Positions 8,008 through 16,420 of a stretch of DNA of 64,000 nucleotides are shown here, one piece after another. Numbering within the stretch: position 1 is the stretch's first letter; each line of letters starts with the position of its first letter. Both the position numbers and the translations under genes were made by a program. The stretch spans positions 344,294-408,293 of the forward strand of contig VSSA01000002.1 of assembly GCA_008123405.1 (NCBI GenBank), in the 5' to 3' direction. The notes beneath the pieces are model-generated. The model searched no databases and was not told where the DNA came from. It was given only the letters and a program-made list of their open reading frames with translations. This stretch comes from Nocardioides sp. BGMRC 2183. Its GTDB lineage: Bacteria > Actinomycetota > Actinomycetes > Propionibacteriales > Nocardioidaceae.

Positions 8008-9196
8008 GGCTTGTCTTCGTCGTGCCGCGGCCGGCGGGCGGCACGTGCGCACCGCCGCCGATGTAGCGGGAGACCTCGTCGGCGGCCCGGGTCAGGACGT
8101 CGGCGACGGCGGCGATCTCGCTGCCGTCTAGGTGCTGGCTGAAGCCGCGCACCATCAGTCCGAGCGCGACCGTGCCGTCGGGGCCGAAGACCGGAGCGGT
8201 CAGGTTGCGGACGTCGTACGTCGCCCCCGGCTCGAGGTCGAGATCGAACTGGCTGCTGCTCAGCCCGGCCATCGCGGTGGTGATCGGCGCCGCCTCGTCG
8301 TGAGCGAAGAGGCGGCTGACCGATCGCTCGAGCTGGTCGTAGTGCACATCGCCGATCGCGACCGACCAGCCCCGTCGCCGGACCCGCTCGAGCGTGGCGA
8401 TGCCGTCCCGGCGTGCGGCGTCCTCGCTGGGCAGCCAGTCCACGGCAGCCCCCTCGTCCCAGGCGGTGAAGACGGAGCCGACCGGGAAGGCGAACGGTGT
8501 GCGGTAGCCGACTCCGGTGGGGACGTAGTCGCCGGTCGGGCTGTCGGCGACGGCGAGACTGACCGTGTTGCCGGTGACGTTGCCGACCGCGATCACCTCC
8601 ATGGACAGGTCCTTCGCGAGCCGCTCCATGGCCTGCCGAGCGAGGCCTGCCAGCCGGATCGGCTCGATCAGGTCGCGCTCCGGGGCGGCGACCAGGGAGG
8701 GGGCGGTGAACGCGCCGTACCCACCTCGGAAGAAGACGAGCGGCGACGCCGAGCGCAACTCGGCGAGCTGGTCGACGCGGCCGATCACGATCAGGTGGTC
8801 GCCGGCCTCGTGTTCCTGGACGGTGGTGCAGTCGATCCAGGCGAGTGCGCCCGCGATGATCGGGGCGCCGGACGGCGCCGGATGCCAGTCGATCCCGGCG
8901 AATTTCTCACCGGTCTTGCTGGCCATCGCCCGGCAGACATCCTCTTGGTCCGCCGCCAGGATGCTGACGCAGAATCGACCGGTGCGTGCGATGGTCGGAT
9001 AGGTGCTGGAGGTGCGGGCGGGCATGAACTCCACCAGTGGCGGGTCCAGCGAGACCGATCCGAAGGACCCGACCGCCATCCCGACGGGTGCGCCGTGCTC
9101 ATCGAGTGCCGTCACGATCGCGACGCCGGTCGGGAAGCGACCGAGCACGTCGCGGAAGTATCGGGAGTCGTGGGCCGTCAGAGTGGTGCTGGTCAT
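8000..9196 (-). CDS. Flavin reductase domain fused to an IclR effector-domain-like module, 398 aa
   Basis: Residues about 10-165 are a flavin:NAD(P)H reductase domain (FPTGVAIVTALDEHGAPVG, then SVSLDPPLVEF, RTGRFCVSILAADQEDV and HLIVIGRVDQ). Residues about 180-380 look like the C-terminal ligand-binding GAF-type domain of IclR regulators (AMERLAKDLSMEVIAVG, then VGYRTPFAFPVGSVFTAWD and RRRGWSVAIGDVH), but no winged-helix DNA-binding region precedes it. The reductase half would supply FMNH2 to the LLM enzyme whose start overlaps its stop. The sensor-like half could tune activity to a substrate. The ATG at 9196 follows GAGGTGACC. The fusion is unusual to me; I am sure of the reductase half and fairly sure of the second half. 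Confidence 0.8.
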   Translation of the reverse strand: MTSTTLTAHDSRYFRDVLGRFPTGVAIVTALDEHGAPVGMAVGSFGSVSLDPPLVEFMPARTSSTYPTIARTGRFCVSILAADQEDVCRAMASKTGEKFAGIDWHPAPSGAPIIAGALAWIDCTTVQEHEAGDHLIVIGRVDQLAELRSASPLVFFRGGYGAFTAPSLVAAPERDLIEPIRLAGLARQAMERLAKDLSMEVIAVGNVTGNTVSLAVADSPTGDYVPTGVGYRTPFAFPVGSVFTAWDEGAAVDWLPSEDAARRDGIATLERVRRRGWSVAIGDVHYDQLERSVSRLFAHDEAAPITTAMAGLSSSQFDLDLEPGATYDVRNLTAPVFGPDGTVALGLMVRGFSQHLDGSEIAAVADVLTRAADEVSRYIGGGAHVPPAGRGTTKTSHD

Positions 9197-9239
9197 CGGT
9201 CACCTCGCGGGGCGGAGGGGCAGGGGGGCAGGTAGCGTT

Positions 9240-9258
9240 AATCTAACAGAGTTAGATT
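9240..9258. promoter_or_regulatory. Candidate 19-bp operator (site c), a perfect palindrome before the flavin reductase/LLM pair
   Basis: AATCTAACAGAGTTAGATT has perfect 8-bp arms around AGA, the best copy in the window. It starts 44 bases upstream of the reductase start; TAGATT on the minus strand may be the -10 box. Confidence 0.75.
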
Positions 9259-9325
9259 CTTCTGCCCACCGCTCTTTCGGGACTGCTGTTGCAGCCGACC
9301 GGCGCCGCTGCGTTCTTGCCCGATT

Positions 9326-9344
9326 AATCTAACGTCGTTAGAGT
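9326..9344. promoter_or_regulatory. Candidate 19-bp operator (site d) before the nitronate-monooxygenase-type gene
   Basis: AATCTAACGTCGTTAGAGT. A fair sigma-70-type promoter overlaps it: TTGCCC at 9316-9321, 17 bases, TAGAGT at 9339-9344. Confidence 0.7.
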
Positions 9345-9403
9345 TGCGCGCATCCGCCCGACCAGCCGGCTCTGGGCGCGACCCGTAGAGGAAGGTATCC
9401 GAC

Positions 9404-10447
9404 GTGGAAGCGACGTGGCAGCAGCTCAGTGCCCGCCTGGGGACCAGGTACCCGATCATGCAGGACGGCATGGGCCCGTCTCCGACGACGTCGCTCGCAG
9501 CCGCGGTCTCTGCCGCGGGCGGGCTCGGCTCCGTGTCGACGCCCGGCCTGCTCACGCCGGAGGCTGAGCTGCGCAAGAAGCTCCGCGACCGGATGGAGCA
9601 GGTCGCGGTCCAGGGCGCCGGCTCCTTCGCGGTCAACGTTCCGGTGGGCACGCTGGAGTCGGGCGAGCTGCTCCCTGCCTCGGAGGCGTGCATCGACGAG
9701 GCGATCCGGGTCAAGCACGCCGGTGGTCCAACCAGCGAGCACTTCAAGGCCATCACCACCAGCGCGGGCTTCCCCGGCGCGTTCACCGAACGGATCCGCG
9801 AGGCGGGGCTGCTGCACATCCACAAGGCCGGCTCCGTGCGGCACGCAGTGAAGGCCGCAGAGGCCGGTGTCGACGTCGTGATCGCGTCCGGCTACGAGAT
9901 GGGTGGGCACACGCACCTCAACCCGGTGTCGACCATGGTGCTGGCCTCGCAGGCGATCAAGGAGCTCGACATCCCGGTCATCGTCTCCGGCGGCATCCAC
10001 GACGGACACGGCTTGGCCGCAATGCTGGCGATGGGCGCGGCGGGCGTTGCGATGGGCACCCGCTTCATCGCCACGGAGGAGCACGAGTGGCACCAGAACT
10101 ACAAGCAGTTCATCGTCGACTCCGGCGAATGGCAGGACATGACCTACCCCGGGTACTACGCGCCGAGCCGCGGTCTGAAGAACAAGGCCCTGCTCGAGGA
10201 CCTGCCGGCCAAGAAGGCCTCCGGCATCTCCGTCGACGAGCTCAATCAGTGGAAGGAGGACCGCGGCTACGACGCCCAGATGGACGGTGACACCGTCAAC
10301 GGCATCGTCGTCGCCGGTCAGGTCGCTGCCGCCATCCACGACATCGTCCCGGTCGCGGTCCTGCTCGAGCGGATGATGGACGAGGCGATCGGTCTGCTCG
10401 ACGCCACCGCCGCCTCGCTGCCCGCGCTGAAGGCCACCCGGGCCTGA
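9404..10447 (+). CDS. NAD(P)H-dependent flavin oxidoreductase / nitronate monooxygenase family, 347 aa
   Basis: FMN-binding TIM barrel of the 2-nitropropane dioxygenase family. The sequence shows the N-terminal YPIMQDGMGPS, GGLGSVSTPG, the phosphate-binding SGGIHDGHGLAAMLAMGAAGVAMGTRFIATEE run, and GGHTHL. Family members oxidise nitronates or act as flavin-dependent reductases/oxidases; in actinobacterial catabolic clusters they are commonly annotated only as nitronate monooxygenase. The GTG start at 9404 follows GAGGAAGG. It is divergent from the flavin reductase operon, with one operator copy per side, and ends at a strong hairpin. The true substrate is not evident. Confidence 0.82.
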   Translation: MEATWQQLSARLGTRYPIMQDGMGPSPTTSLAAAVSAAGGLGSVSTPGLLTPEAELRKKLRDRMEQVAVQGAGSFAVNVPVGTLESGELLPASEACIDEAIRVKHAGGPTSEHFKAITTSAGFPGAFTERIREAGLLHIHKAGSVRHAVKAAEAGVDVVIASGYEMGGHTHLNPVSTMVLASQAIKELDIPVIVSGGIHDGHGLAAMLAMGAAGVAMGTRFIATEEHEWHQNYKQFIVDSGEWQDMTYPGYYAPSRGLKNKALLEDLPAKKASGISVDELNQWKEDRGYDAQMDGDTVNGIVVAGQVAAAIHDIVPVAVLLERMMDEAIGLLDATAASLPALKATRA

Positions 10448-10468
10448 GGGGCGACCACCCCGGACTCT

Positions 10469-10502
10469 CATCGGGCCGACGGCACTCGCCGTCGGCCCGA
10501 TG
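10469..10502. terminator. Bidirectional terminator hairpin
   Basis: Perfect 15-bp stem (CATCGGGCCGACGGC and its complement) with a 4-base loop ACTC, between the convergent genes ending at 10447 and 10535. Confidence 0.88.
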
Positions 10503-10534
10503 GGCATCTCCGGAGAAGGGGCCGGGAGATGTGC

Positions 10535-11815
10535 TCAGGCCGACCGCGGCACCGGGAGGGCGTCGTCGAGCCCGGCGACCCTGCGTGGACCGGGGGTGAA
10601 GGTCACCGGCACCCGCGTCCAACCGTTCACCAGCGGGATCGTCGGGCGATGCTCGAGCGCCGCCCGATCGACGGCGAGATCCGGCATCCGCTCGAGCAGG
10701 GCACGGGTGACCGTGACCAGCTCCGCCTTCGCCAGGTACGCACCGACGCAACGATGGATCCCGTATCCGAAGGAGAGGTGCTGGTGGCTGTTCGGGCGAT
10801 TCGGGTCGACGCGGTCGGCGTCGGGAAAGACACCTTCGTCCCGGTTGCCTGAGCCGATGCCGAGGAAGACCCGGTCACCGGGGACAAGGGAGGCGCCGGC
10901 CACCTCCGCCGGCGCGACCACGGTGCGGGCCGCTCCGGTTCCGGGAGTGTGGAGACGCAGGAGCTCGTCGATGACGGTGCCGATCACCTCCGGGTCGTCG
11001 ATCAGGCGCTGCCGCAGCTGCGGGTCGGCGTCGAGATGGACCACCGTGTTGCTGATCTGGGCGGTGGTCGTGTCGACCCCGCCGGTGAGCAGCATGAACA
11101 CGAGCTCGGCGACCAGATCGTCGTTGATCGGTGCGCCGTCGACCTCGGCGTCGAGGAGCGCCGTGCAGACACCCGGAGGACCCGAGTCCGCAGCCCGCCA
11201 CGCACCGACGAGCTCCCGCATCTCCCGCATCACCGCGATGATCGCCCGGGCCGACCCTTTCTGATGGCTCGCGCCCTGGTGGAGCGCGTGGGCGTAGTGC
11301 TCCCATCGGTCCATCGGCAGGCCGAGCAGATCCACGATCACCAGCGGCGGTAGCATCGCGCCCAGGTCGGCGACCACGTCCATCCGTCCTGAGGTGATCA
11401 CCCGGTCCAGCACCCAGTCGACGATCGTGTCCAGGCGTGGTTGGTACTCGCGCACGGTCCGAGCGGAGAAGTGGGGCGCGATCAGCCGGCGATAGACCAG
11501 CGACTGCGGCGGATCCATCTCCATCATCCCGAGCCGGGAAGCCGTCACCGGCACCGTCGCTCCACCGACGACCACCCCGTCGAACTCGAGCTCTCGGCCC
11601 GAGGCGAAGTGTTGCGGCTCCTGCAGGACCCGGCGGATGTCCTCATAGGCCGCGACCGCGTGGAAGCCGCCGTGGCGCGGAGAGTGGACGACCGGGCAGC
11701 CGCCCTCGCGCATGTCGCGGTAGATCTCCGGCCACCGCGCGGCGAAGTCGGGTGCGTGATGGTCGAACGGCTCGTCCTCGGGCGGTGCGATCGGGTCGGC
11801 AGATCGGTCGATCAC
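10535..11815 (-). CDS. Cytochrome P450, 426 aa
   Basis: Class I bacterial P450. Landmarks: HAPDFAARWPEIYRDM near the N-terminus, MEMDPPQSLVYRRL for the C-helix region, I-helix GGVDTTT, ExxR in ELLR, and heme loop SFGYGIHRCVGAYLA with ligand Cys356. The GTG at 11815 is preceded by AAGGAG at a 6-base distance; longer frames reaching 12112 run through the upstream P450 gene and are not real. It is 71 bases behind, and cotranscribed with, the P450 at 11887-13134, and the two look like related but diverged paralogues (shared A.HW/ARW.EIY, HGG, EMDPP). Tandem P450s of this kind often carry out successive oxidations. Confidence 0.9.
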   Translation of the reverse strand: MIDRSADPIAPPEDEPFDHHAPDFAARWPEIYRDMREGGCPVVHSPRHGGFHAVAAYEDIRRVLQEPQHFASGRELEFDGVVVGGATVPVTASRLGMMEMDPPQSLVYRRLIAPHFSARTVREYQPRLDTIVDWVLDRVITSGRMDVVADLGAMLPPLVIVDLLGLPMDRWEHYAHALHQGASHQKGSARAIIAVMREMRELVGAWRAADSGPPGVCTALLDAEVDGAPINDDLVAELVFMLLTGGVDTTTAQISNTVVHLDADPQLRQRLIDDPEVIGTVIDELLRLHTPGTGAARTVVAPAEVAGASLVPGDRVFLGIGSGNRDEGVFPDADRVDPNRPNSHQHLSFGYGIHRCVGAYLAKAELVTVTRALLERMPDLAVDRAALEHRPTIPLVNGWTRVPVTFTPGPRRVAGLDDALPVPRSA

Positions 11816-11886
11816 CGGGTTCTCCTTTGCGAGGTACGGCACGTGGGCGGGCCGTGGGCGGTCGGTGGTTCTCTCAGAACGCGTTC

Positions 11887-13134
11887 TCAGCCCGCAGGTC
11901 GCACACGCGGCGCCGTGAGGTGGGGTAGGTCGCCCTGGTCGGCGCCCTCGCGGGCGCCGGGGGTGAACGTCATCCGCATAGAGAAGTAGCCGTTGGTGAG
12001 CGGGATCCGCTCGTAGGCGTGAAGGTCGGTGATCTGGTACGCCGGGGTCCGGCGCAGCACCTCGGCCAGGAACATCTCGGCGTTCGCCGAGGCCAGCAGG
12101 GCGCCGGGACAACGATGCACGCCACCACCGAACGCGAGGTGCGGGTTGGGCGAGCGGGTGATGTCGGGGATCTCCGGCGCCGCGAAGACGGTGCTGTCGA
12201 AGTTGCCGGAGGCGTACGAGAGCAGAACACGGTCACCCGGCACGAACGTGTGGCCGCCGACCTCGACCTCTTGGACCACGGTGCGGGCTAGTCCGGGCGA
12301 CGGGGCGTGGAAGCGCATCATCTCGTCAACGGCGCTCGGCAGGAGCGCCGCGTCCGCCGCGATCCGTGCGCGGTCGACCGGCCGCTCATGCAGGTGCCGG
12401 AGCATGTGCGCGATGGTGGCGATCGTCGTACCCTCGCCGCCGAGCAGCAACATGTTGACCAGCTCCGTGGCCCAGTCCACGCTCAATGCCTCGCCGTCGA
12501 CCACGGCGTTGTTGAGGCCGGCGATCAGGCCGTCGAGGGGCTCGATCCGCTGGCGCTCGACCTCTCGCCGAAGGTCCTCACGCATCCACGCCGCGCCTTC
12601 GCCGCGGTCCTCGGTCTGGCGGACCATCCGTTCAGCGACGTCGGCATAGGCAGCCCAGCGATCCAGCGGGACGCCGATGAGATCGAGGATCGCGATCGCC
12701 TGGAACGGACCGGCGAGGTCGGCGACGATGTCGCACTCGCCCTTCTCGATCACGCGGTCGATGGCCCAGGTGGCGATCTGCCCGATCCGCTCCCGGCCCC
12801 GGTCGATCGCCTGGCGGGTGAACCACGGGGTCAGCAGTCGGCGGTACTTCAGATGCTCGGGAGGGTCCATCTCCAGGATTCCGACGCGCACCGGCTGGTG
12901 GGGGATGGCGACGCCGAGGCCCTTGTCCGTGCCGTCCTCGTGCCAGGACCGCTCCGAGGAGAACGCCTGGTGGTTGCGCAGCGCGGCGATGATGTCGGCA
13001 TGCCGGGTCAGCACGTAGTAGCCGCCGTGGGCCATCGACCTGATCACCGGCTGGTGCTCGCGTGCCTCCGCGTAGATCTCGCGCCAGTGGGCCGCGTGCG
13101 CCTCGGTCGTGTGGTCGAACGTCTCCACCGTCAT
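11887..13134 (-). CDS. Cytochrome P450, 415 aa
   Basis: Class I bacterial P450. It shows HWREIYAEAREHQPVI near the N-terminus, LEMDPPEHLKYRRLLTPWF (C helix), I-helix LLGGEGTT, ExxR in EMMR, and heme loop AFGGGVHRCPGALLA with ligand Cys342. The ATG at 13134 follows AGGTGACGCG; the longer frame from 13176 begins inside the operator region. First gene of a P450 pair transcribed away from the SDR/crotonase operon at 13244. Operator site e lies 30 bases upstream. No redox partner is adjacent; the ferredoxin at 29849 is the only candidate in the window. Confidence 0.91.
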   Translation of the reverse strand: MTVETFDHTTEAHAAHWREIYAEAREHQPVIRSMAHGGYYVLTRHADIIAALRNHQAFSSERSWHEDGTDKGLGVAIPHQPVRVGILEMDPPEHLKYRRLLTPWFTRQAIDRGRERIGQIATWAIDRVIEKGECDIVADLAGPFQAIAILDLIGVPLDRWAAYADVAERMVRQTEDRGEGAAWMREDLRREVERQRIEPLDGLIAGLNNAVVDGEALSVDWATELVNMLLLGGEGTTIATIAHMLRHLHERPVDRARIAADAALLPSAVDEMMRFHAPSPGLARTVVQEVEVGGHTFVPGDRVLLSYASGNFDSTVFAAPEIPDITRSPNPHLAFGGGVHRCPGALLASANAEMFLAEVLRRTPAYQITDLHAYERIPLTNGYFSMRMTFTPGAREGADQGDLPHLTAPRVRPAG

Positions 13135-13163
13135 CGCGTCACCTGCGTCTCTCAAGGCTGGCA

Positions 13164-13182
13164 AACCAATCAACATTTGTTT
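13164..13182. promoter_or_regulatory. Candidate 19-bp operator (site e) in the divergent P450/SDR promoter region
   Basis: AACCAATCAACATTTGTTT, an AATCA-type copy close to site i. It can serve both the P450 pair (start 13134) and the SDR (start 13244). A further half-site-like GATGTTAGG follows at 13187-13195. Confidence 0.5.
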
Positions 13183-13243
13183 TAGGATGTTAGGCAGGCC
13201 ACAGGATCCGTGTCAACGAACCAGGTCCGGAACGGAGACGATC

Positions 13244-14032
13244 GTGGAATCGCTGCAGGGACGGGTCGCCGTCATCACCGGGGCATCGCGAGGCATCGGA
13301 CTCGGCATCGCGCGCCGGCTGCACGAGCGTGGCGCGCGCGTCGTGCTCTGTGCGCGGTCGGCCGAGGGCGTCGCCGCTGCCGTGCACGAGCTCGACCCCA
13401 CCGGGGAGACCGCCGTCGGCGCGGCCGTCCATGTATCCGACGACGACGCGGCACGCGACCTTCTGGCTCAGGCGCGGGAACGCTGGGGTGGCCTGGACCT
13501 CTTGGTGAACAACGCCGCCGCCAACCCGCACTTCGGCACGACCGTGAGCGTCGACAGGGGGCGCTGGCAGAAGATCATCGACGTCAACCTCTGGGCGCCG
13601 TTGCGGTGGACCCAGCTCGCGGTCGAGGCCGGACTCGGCGCGGAGCGCGCCGGTTCGGTGCTGATGATCTCCTCCAACCTCGGGCAGACACCCGGAAGCC
13701 CGTCGGGCGTCTACGGGATGAGCAAGGCCGCACTCGACTACCTGACCGCGCAGATGGCTGTCGAGCTCGGACCCCGGATCCGCGTCAACGGGATCGCCCC
13801 CGGCGTCGTCGAGACCGCCTTTGCCGCGCCGCTGGTGGCGCACGGCGCCAAGGTGTACGGCGACTGGCCGGTGCCGCGCTTCGGCCAACCCGAGGACATC
13901 GCCACCGCAGCGGAGTTCCTCCTCGGCGACACGGGCTCGTGGATCACCGGCCAGGTGCTGACCGTCGACGGCGGTGCGCTGCTGGGCGGCGACGAGTTCT
14001 CCTCGCTCGAGAGCAGGGAGCTCCCGGCATGA
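13244..14032 (+). CDS. Short-chain dehydrogenase/reductase (SDR), 262 aa
   Basis: Classical NAD(P)-dependent SDR that interconverts an alcohol and a ketone. It has the cofactor motif TGASRGIG (residues 12-19), NNAA, the catalytic serine region (LMISSN) and Tyr157-x3-Lys161 in YGMSK. The C-terminal VDGGALLGG is typical. The GTG at 13244 follows GGAG at 6 bases. Its stop overlaps the start of the crotonase gene (ATGA), so the products probably act in sequence, for example on a hydroxyacyl-CoA or cyclic alcohol. I see no cofactor-binding insertion of the kind described for mycofactocin-dependent SDRs. Confidence 0.88.
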   Translation: MESLQGRVAVITGASRGIGLGIARRLHERGARVVLCARSAEGVAAAVHELDPTGETAVGAAVHVSDDDAARDLLAQARERWGGLDLLVNNAAANPHFGTTVSVDRGRWQKIIDVNLWAPLRWTQLAVEAGLGAERAGSVLMISSNLGQTPGSPSGVYGMSKAALDYLTAQMAVELGPRIRVNGIAPGVVETAFAAPLVAHGAKVYGDWPVPRFGQPEDIATAAEFLLGDTGSWITGQVLTVDGGALLGGDEFSSLESRELPA

Positions 14033-14850
14033 GCCTGCCTGCGACGCGTGCGTCGGTCTCCGTCCACGACCTGGGCGAGGGCATCGTCGAGGTCCGCCTC
14101 GACGAGCCCGAGCGGTTCAACACCCTGGAAGCCGTGCTGGTGCAGGACCTGCACGACGTCCTGGGCGAGCTCGCTCCCCGCGCCGACTTGCGGGTGGTGG
14201 TGCTCACCGGTGCCGGCAAGCACTTCTGCGCCGGCGCGGACCTGCACGGCCACGGCACCCCGCCCGGTGGCGACGGGTCGCGCGCCGTCCCGGATTGGAT
14301 GTCGGTCCAGGAGCACATCGCGACGCTGGTCACGCGGATGCGGTCCCTGCGGATGCCGGTGATCGCGGCCGTCCAAGGTGCCGCCGCGGGGGGCGGCTTC
14401 GCACTGGCGCTCGCTAGCGACATCCGGATCTGCAGTGATGACGCCCGGTTCAACGCGGCCTTCGTCAAGATCGGGCTCTCGGCCTGTGACGTGGGCGTCA
14501 GCTGGGCGCTGCCGAGACTAATCGGGGCGAGCCGTGCCTTCGAGATCATGCTCACCGGCCGGTTCGTGGAGGCTGCCGAGGCTGATCGGATCGGGCTCGT
14601 CTCCCGGGTCGCTCCGCGGGATCAGCTGATGGACGCGGCACTCGAGACGGCAAGAGCGATCGCGACTCACACGCCGTTCGGAGTCCGGATGACCAAGCAG
14701 GTCATGTGGTCCGAGCTGGAGATCGCCAGCCAGGCGGCCGGCCTGGATCTGGAGAACCGCACTCAGGTGGCCGCGGCCTACACCGAGGATCACCGGGAGT
14801 CGGTCGCGGCCTTCCTGGAGAAGCGGCCGGGAGCGTACCGGAACCGCTGA
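14029..14850 (+). CDS. Enoyl-CoA hydratase/isomerase family protein, 273 aa, without the usual catalytic glutamates
   Basis: Crotonase-fold protein acting on acyl-CoA thioesters. Oxyanion-hole segments are present (FCAGADLHG and VQGAAAGGGFALALASD). The two glutamates used by enoyl-CoA hydratase are not found at the expected places: GGGFALAL has Ala where the first would be, and the FVKIGL segment has no acid where the second would be. An Asp in ACDVGVSW is a possible substitute, as in isomerases and C-C hydrolases of this superfamily. Translationally coupled to the SDR before it. Isomerase, hydrolase or lyase activity is therefore more likely than plain hydration. Confidence 0.82.
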   Translation: MSLPATRASVSVHDLGEGIVEVRLDEPERFNTLEAVLVQDLHDVLGELAPRADLRVVVLTGAGKHFCAGADLHGHGTPPGGDGSRAVPDWMSVQEHIATLVTRMRSLRMPVIAAVQGAAAGGGFALALASDIRICSDDARFNAAFVKIGLSACDVGVSWALPRLIGASRAFEIMLTGRFVEAAEADRIGLVSRVAPRDQLMDAALETARAIATHTPFGVRMTKQVMWSELEIASQAAGLDLENRTQVAAAYTEDHRESVAAFLEKRPGAYRNR

Positions 14851-15738
14851 TCAGGAGAGGTTGAGCGCCTGGGCGAGGCGGCGCCACGCGGAGACCGGGA
14901 TCGCACCTTCCCCGGCGCCCAGCACCTGGAGGCAGACGTGGTCGGCGCCGGCGTCGTGGTGCGCTCGCACCCGCGACGCGATCTGCTCGTCGGTGCCCCA
15001 GGCGACCACTGCGTCGACGAGTCGGTCGCTGCCGCCGTCGGCGACGTCGTCGCCGGTGAAGCCGGCACGCAGCCAGCTGTTCACGTAGTTCGGCAGCTCC
15101 AGGTACGGCGCCAACGCCTCCCGCGCGAGAGCCCGCGCTCGGGTCGGGTCGGCCTCCAGCACCACGCCCTGCTCCGGCAGGACGCGGGCATCGGGACCGA
15201 TCTTCTCGCGGAGCCCGGCCGTCTGGTCGGGAGTCACCAGATACGGGTGGGTGCCGAGTGTGCGCTCCGCGGCCAACCGCAGCATCTTGGGGCCGAGCGC
15301 ACCGATCAACCGGGCGGTGCTGGGTGGTGCCGTGTCGTCGTTGTCCAGGGTGTCGAGGTAGTCGCGCATCCGCTGCAGCGGGTGGGCGTAATGGCCGAGT
15401 CCGGCGCGCTCCACCGCTGGACCGTGGCTCACGCCCAACCCCAACACGAAGCGACCGGGGTGACGTTCCTCCAGGCTGGCCCATCCCGCGGCGGACTCGG
15501 ACGGGGTCGTCGCCCAGATGCTGACGATTCCGGTCGCGACGGTGAGCGTGCGGGTCGCGCTGAGCAGCACTGCGGCCGGGGCGAAGGCGTTCCGCAGACC
15601 GCCGGGATACCAGAGGGCGCTGAAGCCGAGCTGCTCCACGTGCGCGGCCGCCTCGGCCACCGGGGCCGGCTCTATCCGGAACTGTCCGGCCCACAGACCG
15701 ACGGACCGCTCACCGGCCCGGAACGCCGCAGCGGTCAC
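14851..15738 (-). CDS. LLM-class F420-dependent oxidoreductase, 295 aa
   Basis: Luciferase-like TIM-barrel oxidoreductase of the shorter actinobacterial type. It shows RSVGLWAGQFR at the N-terminus, ALWYPGG, SATRTLTVATGIVSIWA, the FVLGLGVSHGP segment and RMRDYLDTLD. Members usually use F420 for hydride transfer to or from alcohols, ketones or enoyl groups. I chose the GTG at 15738, which lies 19 bases after the stop of the FMN reductase gene upstream; longer frames overlap that gene heavily. Its stop abuts the stop of the convergent crotonase with no spacer. Ribosome site weak, so the exact start is uncertain. Confidence 0.8.
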   Translation of the reverse strand: MTAAAFRAGERSVGLWAGQFRIEPAPVAEAAAHVEQLGFSALWYPGGLRNAFAPAAVLLSATRTLTVATGIVSIWATTPSESAAGWASLEERHPGRFVLGLGVSHGPAVERAGLGHYAHPLQRMRDYLDTLDNDDTAPPSTARLIGALGPKMLRLAAERTLGTHPYLVTPDQTAGLREKIGPDARVLPEQGVVLEADPTRARALAREALAPYLELPNYVNSWLRAGFTGDDVADGGSDRLVDAVVAWGTDEQIASRVRAHHDAGADHVCLQVLGAGEGAIPVSAWRRLAQALNLS

Positions 15739-15757
15739 GGAGAACCCGCTGGGGTGT

Positions 15758-16357
15758 TCACGCGACCGGCTCGAATGTCGCGTGGGCGTGGTTCCGGGTG
15801 GCGAACCCCGCGACCTGGGTGCCGACCATCGCGAACTGGGCCAGGACGTCGGGGTCCGCGCACCGACCGTCGTGGAAGGTGGCGCTGCGCGCCACGACCG
15901 CGGCACCGTACGGCGTCGGGAAGCCGCGCAGAGCATGCGCGACCGTACGGAGCTGGTCGAGCACCGCGACCGCCGCCTGGTTGCCGTAGGCGACCGCGAT
16001 GCAGCCGACCGGGACGCCGTCCAGGTAGGCCCGCGCGTCGCCGGACAGGTCCTCGGCGTAGTCCAGCGCGTTCTTGACCAACCCCGAGATCGCCCCGTGG
16101 TAGCCGGGGCTGGCGACGATCACGCCATCTGCCGCGCGCAGTGTCTCGACTAGGCGGAGGGCCTCGCGGGTGCGCGGGCCGTGCGGTTCGTAGAACGGCA
16201 GTGCGATGTCGTGGGCCGTGAGGCAGAGCGTGCGTGCTCCGGCGGCCTCGGCCGCGGTCAGGGCGGCGCGCAGTCCGGTCTCCGAGCTCGATGCGGGACG
16301 CGTGGTGCCGCCGATGCCGACGACCAGAGGGCGTGGGTCCTGGGCAGCTGATGACAT
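15758..16357 (-). CDS. NADPH-dependent FMN reductase family protein, 199 aa
   Basis: Flavodoxin-fold reductase that makes reduced FMN or reduces quinone-like compounds. The phosphate loop GGTTRPASSS (residues about 16-25) and the SPGYHGAISGLVKNALDY segment are typical of the family. It is followed closely by the LLM gene at 14851, so the two may form a reductase/oxygenase pair. The ATG at 16357 has no clear Shine-Dalgarno and operator site f lies only 7 bases upstream, which hints at a very short leader. Confidence 0.85.
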   Translation of the reverse strand: MSSAAQDPRPLVVGIGGTTRPASSSETGLRAALTAAEAAGARTLCLTAHDIALPFYEPHGPRTREALRLVETLRAADGVIVASPGYHGAISGLVKNALDYAEDLSGDARAYLDGVPVGCIAVAYGNQAAVAVLDQLRTVAHALRGFPTPYGAAVVARSATFHDGRCADPDVLAQFAMVGTQVAGFATRNHAHATFEPVA

Positions 16358-16364
16358 GCGCGAT

Positions 16365-16383
16365 AACTTAACAATGATTGATT
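16365..16383. promoter_or_regulatory. Candidate 19-bp operator (site f) before the FMN reductase/LLM pair
   Basis: AACTTAACAATGATTGATT fits AAYC-N11-GRTT on both strands with one arm mismatch. It sits immediately upstream of the start at 16357. Confidence 0.55.
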
Positions 16384-16420
16384 CGGAACGTAAATAGCAG
16401 CGACGTGATGTCGCCGGCCG

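Noticed and set aside
11816-12112. N-terminal extension of the P450 at 10535-11815
   Set aside because: The extra residues come from the coding sequence of the upstream P450 in another frame; AAGGAG before the GTG at 11815 marks the true start.
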